Assembly (NCBI RefSeq): GCF_028453695.1
Contig: NC_135774.1
Span: 9,982,001-10,046,000, forward strand
DNA: 64,000 nt
Direction of reading: 5' to 3'
Origin: Augochlora pura
Taxonomy: Eukaryota; Arthropoda; Insecta; Hymenoptera; Halictidae
Shown here: positions 41,373 through 50,300 of the stretch, piece by piece
Layout: each line of letters starts with the position of its first letter
How positions within the stretch are numbered: the stretch's first letter is position 1
Notes under the pieces: model-generated
Database searches by the model: none
Seen by the model: the letters and a program-made list of their open reading frames with translations, nothing else
What the model was told of the DNA's origin: nothing
Translations under genes and position numbers: made by a program

Positions 41373-44300
41373 CACATATATTCTCTCCCTTTCTCTTGCT
41401 TTCTCTTTCTATCTCTCTATCTCCCTTCCTTGTATAACCCTCTTCTAGGAGGGGTTCTCTTGCGCCTCGCGAATTCTCCGTTCTCTTCATCATCCGAGGG
41501 TTGAACGCAAAATGTCGTGAAACCGTCTACATGCACGCGATTTAACGTGTCCGCAACGAAAACTGTTTGACAACCCCCCAATGGAATCTCAGCGGCTCGT
41601 TAACGTCCGGATCAAGCGCGTCTATTCGCACGTCACCGAATGGAATTCGGCTACAGGGAAAACATACCGAAGTGACGCCGGCTGATGCAATTTTAATGGG
41701 ATCCGTTTCTTGCGACATTACCTTGCACGCGTATTTTGCGTTTTTGGCGAATTTCGTTCGTATCATAGTTCTAGTTGGATGTATCTTGTTGGATACTCTT
41801 GAAAAATATTGTTTTCTTAATATTTTTATTAATTGTGAATTTTATTTCTTATTTTTCCTCTCTTTTTTAATTTGGTTTTATATTTTCCTCAGGTATATAC
41901 GACTCTTTTGGTTGGTAGTAAGAGGGTTAAACCTTTGTGCACTAATGGCGATCGTGAGTAGTCAATGAAAATTCTTCTTCTTTAATTGGAAACAATTTTT
42001 ATACTACTAAAATTGTTCGTATTTGATGAATTCTGTGAATGTAGATAATGAATTGGTTAGAATTTTCGAATTCGATGTTTCTAGGTTTTCGAGTCAAATA
42101 TGATCGATATGACATAACCTTAATCGACCTCGACATAACCTTAAAATATCTATAATCTTCGACAATAATACTTTATAAATACAAAATTCAGATATTCTTG
42201 GCATAGTTTAATAAAAGACTCATAAGTGAATGTAATCAGCTGACTGATAAAATTGTTCAAATAAATAATTGAAAACGTAAGCTAGATAAAAATATTCTTC
42301 CTCTTCCAATAATCGTAGTAAGTTGAAAATAATGTAATAACATCATCAAATTCATTCAATGTCTCCACATTTCTGTCGCAAACGTATAAAATCCGCGGAT
42401 CGCGAACTGCAAAATAATTCTTTAATTGCCCCGGCGCTCAATACTGTCTATTATATCTGCGCATCTATTCATTTCCCTAATGAACCCCTAAAATCCGCAC
42501 TCTAAATTCAGCGGTTGAAAAGGATCGACTACAGGGGGATCAACTGTATCAAAAAGTATCAGAATTCGCTGCGCCCTTCCCACTAATTAAAAACCGCAGT
42601 AATTTCTGCACAACGAAGTTACCCCGCGCTCCACTCAACCAAATGCCGTGATTACGTTGGCTTTGCGCGAGTACTGCCATTATCCCCCCATCGTGCAACG
42701 ATATTTCGAAAGTAGCATATTCCACGGGAAAAGGACGCTATAAAATTGCATCGAATAAAACAAATATTATCGGGAGATTCGTCGAACCGCGGCTGAATTT
42801 CATTGAATTTCGGTCGCAGATGACCACGCGCGCAACTGCAAATCGAATATTGAAAATTACGGGGATTATTGGAGGAAGAAAAAAAGAAAAAAGAGAGAGA
42901 GAGAGAGAGAGAGAGGGGGGGAGCGGAAACCACGGTACCACAGCGATCGCAGTAATGTTCCTGATCGCGAGGTATCGCCGGTTTTAATAGGACAACGAAT
43001 ATAATCGAATGCAACGTCGTCGCAATAATAACTCGTACTCTCTCTGTCTCTCTCGGCCCGATCGATCTCGGCCGTTTAATTTCGCAAATAACGAAACAAA
43101 TTGCTCGGGGATAACGGCCTGCTACCAGCAAAAGATCAAATTTCACATAAAATGCTCGCGTGCGTTGGAGGGAGCAATAACGGATGGCTCCGGCTGCCCG
43201 CGTTTTACTGATATGACACGCGCCCGAACATATTTCGACCGAGAAACGCCGCGCACGCAACGAAAGATCAGTTTCTTCCAATTTTTGTAGCGATTAATAA
43301 ATGTTTCTTATCAATTATATACTATAGTACTATTCTATTACTATTATACTACATTATTATTTTATTATTATTATACTACATTATATTGTTCTATAATTAT
43401 ATATATTTATTAATATTGGATATCAGTACTATTAAATATCAATATTGTTATATATTAATCGTATTATATATTACTACTATTCTCTTTTATATAGACATAG
43501 GTATGAATGTATTAATTCTCTAAAACGATATACAATTATTATTTTAGTCGATTTAATTCACTGAAAACATCTTTGTTATACAACATTTTAGTCTTATTTT
43601 ATTTTTCTATGATTACATATATTTATTAATATTGTATATCAATAGCATTATATATATTAATACTATCACATATTACTAGTATTTTCTTTTATATCTATAC
43701 AGCTATCAATGTATTTATCCTCTAATACGGTACACACAATTTTTATTTCAATTAATTTAATTGGAGGAAAACATTTTTCTTATATAGCATTTTCGACTTA
43801 CTTTTACTCATAGAACACACTCGCGAAATAAAAATATCCGAATGCCTTTGTCGAAAAAGTTGAATATCGTTTATTTTCTCTAGAAAATCGGAGGTGCACG
43901 ATAATAATTAATCAGAAAGATCGCGCGTAGGAGCATAATGTTCACCGATAGCATTATTCTTGCTTCTCCCATAATTATCTCGTTAGCCGACCGCCGGGAT
44001 GGTGATATTTTTTCTTGTTCCTCGGTAATCCCTCGCGGATATATCTCCGCCCCGGATTTTCTTCATTATTTTCCCTTTTGTGCGCCGATTTCGCCGGAGA
44101 ACAATGGATTCCTTTCTTCGCATCCCCACGTCAGAAAAGAATTACGGCCCCACACCAGGATAATCCAATCAGAGTGTGGTATCGGCGCGCTGGACGATTG
44201 CAAACGAGCTCATCACAACTGATAATTATTATTAATCGTTGTTGGAGGTAATGTTCTTACGAGGAAAATGCTCGATGGGTCTGGAAAGCGGTACATTAAT

Positions 44301-47300
44301 TTCTAATGTCTAATTTATTTCGACGTTCTGATGTGTTCGAAATACCTTATGTTAGGGTGTCCCATACTTCATACCGATGGGAAGGTGTAGTGTACTATGA
44401 GCTCCTTCCACCAGGTGAAACGATCAATTTTGCAAAATATTGTAATCAGAATAACAAATGGGACACCCTAATGCACTATGGTACGATCTAACTATATCAT
44501 AACCTAACTTCTCATGTCATAGTAAATCATCAATAAAACTGATAATTCCATGCGGGAATTAATTGTAAATGTTTTAGGTTGATAAAAAAAACACTCTGCG
44601 ATTATCACATGATTTCATGAAAATTCATGACAACGTTACTATATTCCTACCGTTAACCTAACCTAACGGATGAGCAGACCGATTCGAACAATCGATCAAT
44701 AGATCCCGCATAGAACAAAAGTATTTTTAATCAACGTGTCATTATTCGGTCAAAATTGTCGCAGCTCGCGGGTTCGGTGTGTCAATCCATTAATATCGAA
44801 ATCAGCATGGCGGACGCGTATCAGCAGGTAATCTATAACGACAGGGAACGCGGAGCGCCGTTCATTTACATGCTTATTATACAAGGCAGCAATTACGTCG
44901 GCACACGCTTCGTTAATGCGTGTGTCGCCGTTTCAATCTAATGAAATCCATATTCGTCCTTAATACGGTTTCGCGTCGCCCGTTCTCGAGACAACGTTTG
45001 TCGCGCGTCGCCGATCGTCGAGGAACTTTCTTCGTTCGGTTTACGGTGGAATTAACGGCTTTCCACTGTTCCCTATTGTTTTTCCGCCGGCGTTGACGGC
45101 CACGTTTAATTTCGCGACGCGAACCGCTCCCATTGAACATCCGGTTTAATTAGAGAAGTGGAAAGGAGGATTGCTCAGTTTGCGAATTAGCGGCTCACGT
45201 GCATCTGCAATGCACAATGATCAACGGGATGCGCCCGGACTATTCCTACGAACGAGTGATTCAGAAATCTCGGGACTAGAGACTGATTTTCTTCCCACTT
45301 GTTTCATCGAAAGTAAACAGTTTTGTTGCGTTCGACGGACATGTTGTCGTTGCATTTTTGCATGCGTTTTTCCAGGCTACAATATGTGCATTCATTTGTT
45401 CCAAGCGTACTCATTTAAATATTTCCCGACGCACTTTGCTGTGTTCTTTATGCATTCAATACAGCATGCAATTATTGTTAACCCCTTGCTGTACCATTTT
45501 TCTTTACAGTTATTATAATTGGAATTTTTTCGATCGCTCTGATTTCTCAAAAAGGAAAGGAATTTTATATGTATGGTGTACTTAAAGCTACTCGAATGTT
45601 TAAACGTTGGCGACAAGAAAATAGAATTTGATTTCTACTTAAAGGAATAGATGAACATTAATAACTAACAGCTTATTACTAGAAATATAGCAAGGGGTTA
45701 ATTTATTAACATGCAGTCTTAGAAAACATAAAGAAATTTGGTAAGTGAGCAAATTATTCATTTTCTTAAATATCCTTGCGAGATCAGATCTGATCGAGAA
45801 ATGTTTCACACAAAAGTCTATCCTATTATTATGTAGAATTATACTATAGTCTTAGATTTACGAAGTTACTTTCCAAATAATCTTCACAGCAATCAACAAC
45901 AAAAGATAAATAAAATCGTCATATTTCCTCCTTGCAATCGCGTGGCTTTTTCTATTTAAAATTCTCCCCAGAAACGTATTTGTCTTCTAAGACACCTGGC
46001 TTTAAATTTCTCAAACGGACACCCGGTATACTAAGCGAGATACCTCTGGGCAAATTGAGTCACGGAAAAGTCTGTAACCGCGGAAAAGGGTGGCAAAGCC
46101 GTGTCCCAGAGCGAAAAGCTGTCGGAATGAGTCGCGGTCGTAATCGCAGCCGTAGCGCCGCGTTACATTCCATTCTTATCGATCATGCAAGCCTTCGTTG
46201 TATTTGTTTCACGGCTGTTTCGCCGCTTTCATTTTCTCTCCTGTGATCGTCGAAAGCAATCGCCATTTCGAATCGGCGCAAATATTCAAGCGACAGTCAC
46301 AGTTATAACTTCCGTTTCGGTCCGGTCAGGCTTCCCTTTCGACCCATCCCCCCTTTTTCGACCGGGTGCTCGTCGCCCGGTCGAACTATGCGCTGGCTAG
46401 ATTCTCTATGATACAAGGGTATTCCCTAATAGTACTAGAAATCCCAGAGCGGTCTTTGATTCCCGGTATTCTATGGCCTTTCCATCAGGTCCAAGTACAC
46501 GCACTCGGGGCCATTGATTTCGGTCCTCTTTGAGCCGACTGCCTTCTATTGGAGTCAGCGGTGCCCCATTCATGCCGCTGCCGGTCCTTGTTCAAACACT
46601 ATTACGATCACGTTTTTCGGACTTTAGACGAGTTTGTTATCGGATCAAAATTCTGGAGGCTTCGGCTCGACTTGAACGGATTTGCGCAGGTTCGATTTCA
46701 GTCCAATTACGGCCAGCGATACCAACAAGGATAGTGAAACGATCCTGAAATTTGTTCAACCAGGCTCCCTATGGATTTGTGAAACTATCTGTGTCGATAT
46801 ATTGATTTTTTAAGCGGGATTTTCTAAGGATTTACTCAGCTATCTCTGGCCGTGTCAATTTTTTATTTCGTTTCAAGCTCCAGTTCTATGAATTCTAGTT
46901 TATTTATAATTTTGTAAGAGTTCGAAGTGAAGCGGTTCGATTCTCGTAGAAAAATAGAATACGGTCTCATTTGTCAATTAATTATGGCTAATGCCAATAT
47001 GACTTTAATTTATTATATTTTTAAGAGGACATAAATACTTGTGTATTGTAGTTTATTTTTTAATTAGACGAGATAAAACTAGTGTCAAGATATTTGGAAA
47101 TTTTTCTTATGTCTTTACATCTCTATATTTCATCAATTTTTTATATAAATGTGTAAAATTCATATTTTGGAAAAATATATCAAATCATCGCAGCATAATA
47201 TAGTAATCAAGAGATTTGTACTGTGATGCCAGAAGTATAGAATATGCTAGGAAAATTTAATTAGAACGTGTTCAAAATTTCCATCAGTAGTTCGCCAACA

Positions 47301-50300
47301 TTCATTGCAAGCGTTAAAGAAAAAGTTCCATAAATTTTTACAAGAAAAATATAGGTAAGAAAAGTTCGTTTTACAAAGAAGTACAAAGAAAATTGGTAAA
47401 ATTTAACCGAAAGCTTCTACGAAGCAAGTGTGCTAAATTTCACTAGACACGTGTACGAAGAAATTCTATTAACTTTCATAAGGAACGTCAAGGTTACTTT
47501 TTCGCCTCCCGTTTCTACGAAGCAAAAGCGCAAATTTACACCAAAAATCTGCAAATTTACACCAGATATAACTATGAGAAGAAATTTTATGAATATTCGC
47601 AAGAAATGAGTATGAAAAAAATTGCATATTTCCACCGAACTTCTGCACGAAGCAAATGTAAAAAATTGTCCACCAGTAGTGTACAAAGTTTCACCAGAAA
47701 CGTGCAGAAAGAATTTTTCTAAATTTTCATTAAAACTATGCGAATTTAGAAACATGAAAATGTTTATTTTCACTAGAAATGCGTAGAAGGCGAATGCGCG
47801 GATATCTGCTAGAATCGTGCGAATATTCGTTAAAAACATGCGAATATTCGTTAAAAACATGCGAATATTTGTTAAAAACATGCGAATATTCGTTAGAAAC
47901 ATATGCGAAACGAATGTTAACTAGAAATGAGTACAGAGCGAAATACGCGCGGCCGATCTTCGCGAGCACCGCGGAAAAATGCTAACAAAGAAAAATACGG
48001 TGAATTTTCGACGGAAACGCGCGAGCGGAACGCGATGTTTCACTGTCTCCGCGATCATTTTTAATGGGAAATATTGGTATCGAAATGGCCGCGTCGGTTG
48101 CAGAGAGAGAGAACGGCGTACCGGTTGCGGCGCGTTTCAAATAAAAGTTCCGGAGGCGCGGTATGTCTATTTATTTAAAAGCGAATTAGTGTCACGAGGC
48201 CTCGATAAAATCTGTCGGTGGCCGGCGGATTTTCCGGGAGTCGGCGGGCTTGCGCTGTCCGTCGCATTGTGCGGTGAAATGCATTGTTTGAGGGTTCCTC
48301 TGCGGCGGGATCGATCGTTCGTTTCGAAATTCACGCGAGCCAGACCGCGTTTTTTACACGTATCGACCTATTAACGCACGCCGGTAATTCGCCACCAATT
48401 CCTGCCGATAATTGCGAGTATATACCGAATAATCATTGCGCGATCTCTTATCGGTCGATCAACAATTTACATTAAAATCGCGGATATACGCTGCCGAAAT
48501 TCACCCTGCTGGAACACGCCAAAAACGTAGGAGAAAAACCGAATACATTAAGATATCTCGAGTTATTTTTAATGATAAATTAAATGATGAAACAACCAAT
48601 ATGTTTAATATCGTTGTTAAGAAAAGGAATTATTATAGTTATCGAATAGCTGAAAGCAATCATTAAAGAATCTTTTCGATGAACTAATTCAACGAGATGT
48701 GTGTTACAAGTTACTCAATTCATCGTGTTTCATTAGCTGTTAATCATAAAATTTTATTTTTGACTCTGTTATGTAAAATTATACATTTTACTTTATTCTA
48801 TAAAATTTTATACGTTTTACTTTATTATTTAAAATTTTATATATTTTACTTTATTATTTAAAATTTTATATATTTTACTTTATTATTTAAAATTTTATAT
48901 TTTACTTTATTATATAAAGTCGTACAATTTACTGTATTATATAAAATTGTATATTGCATTTTATTTTATAAAATCGTACAATTTACTTTATTTTATAAAA
49001 TCGTACAATTTACTTTATTATATAAAATTGTACATTTTAATTTATTATTTAGAATTATACATTTTACTTTATTACATAAAACCATAAATATTACTGTATT
49101 ATATAAAACCATACATTTTACTTTATTACATAAAATTATACATTTTACTTTATCATATAAAATTATAAATTTCTCTTTATTACACAAAATCGTACGTTTT
49201 ACTTCACCACTTCAAACTGCACATTTTATTGCTTTCAACGACGTTCGAAATTATGCCGTAGAAAAGAAATCGCTCTTCTCGATGCCGAATTTTGCATCGC
49301 GGTCGACGCACACACACGTCCGATTCGCGTCCCGATTTCGGCATTTATTGTAATCAGTGTTTGTTACAAATATTTGGCCCATGCGGTATTTAACGAGCTG
49401 CCGAAACTGCAACGCCACAATGGAATCGCGCGGTCCTTTCACTTTTGAAGTGTTCATTACATTTCGTCGAAATACCGACGGCGGCGCGCCCTCCGGAACA
49501 CTGTATTTATATACAAATAGATCCGGCAAAGAAATGTTTCGCGTTTCCGGGGCAGGGGGGGGGGATTGCAATATTCAACAGACTGTTGAAGATTTGAATT
49601 AATTGGATTCGTATCGCCGATTATTCATCCGGCCTTGCACACGGTATAGTTGTTTTCGGTAGTTGCGGAGGATTAATTCCTCGAATAACGACCGTAAAAC
49701 AGTCGTACGAAGGATCGTCGACATCATCAAATTATTCGGAGTACATTCCCGTCGCTCCGATTAATTTATTTGGAATTTCTGGGCATTGAAATGATTAAAT
49801 TCTTTGGTTCACACTTGCGCGACGCGTTGTCCACGTTTCACCTCGATAATGTTCGATAAATGAATTAATATCTCACGCTGTATTCTATGGTTTTGCGAAT
49901 TTCGGATTCGCGTTTGTTTGTTTACGACGCTTTATTTTAAAACTCGATACAATCGATTTTATTTTAGTTGTCAGAAGAATGCAATATTTGTCACGGGTAC
50001 ATTGCTACTAGTATTATTATTTTTCATCCTATTTTCTGATATTATTATTATTTAATTCATACCATTGTCGCTATTACTTTTACGTTATTATGATTATATT
50101 TTCATTCTTTCTATGTCACTTTTTCACTCTCTTTATTTTTACCTTTTTAATTCTTTGTACACTCTATTCTGTATTATAATATCGCATTTAGAAATGTGCA
50201 AATTTTCCCAGCGAGCGTACGATTTGCAATGATTCGATATGCTCGCGGAACCAATATTAATTATAAATTTTCGAAAGCTGTCAAAGCATGTCCGGTGACC

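Noticed and set aside
42652..43281. 209-residue frame on the - strand
   Set aside because: Its middle is the translated GA/CT microsatellite (Ser-Leu repeat) and no domain is seen.
44650..44668. AACCTAACCTAACG, and similar at 25530-25545, as insect telomeric (TTAGG)n
   Set aside because: Only two or so units each; too short to be a telomere or a clear interstitial telomeric array.
46920..46950. GGTTCGATTCTCG resembling a tRNA B box
   Set aside because: No A box, acceptor stem or cloverleaf can be drawn around it.
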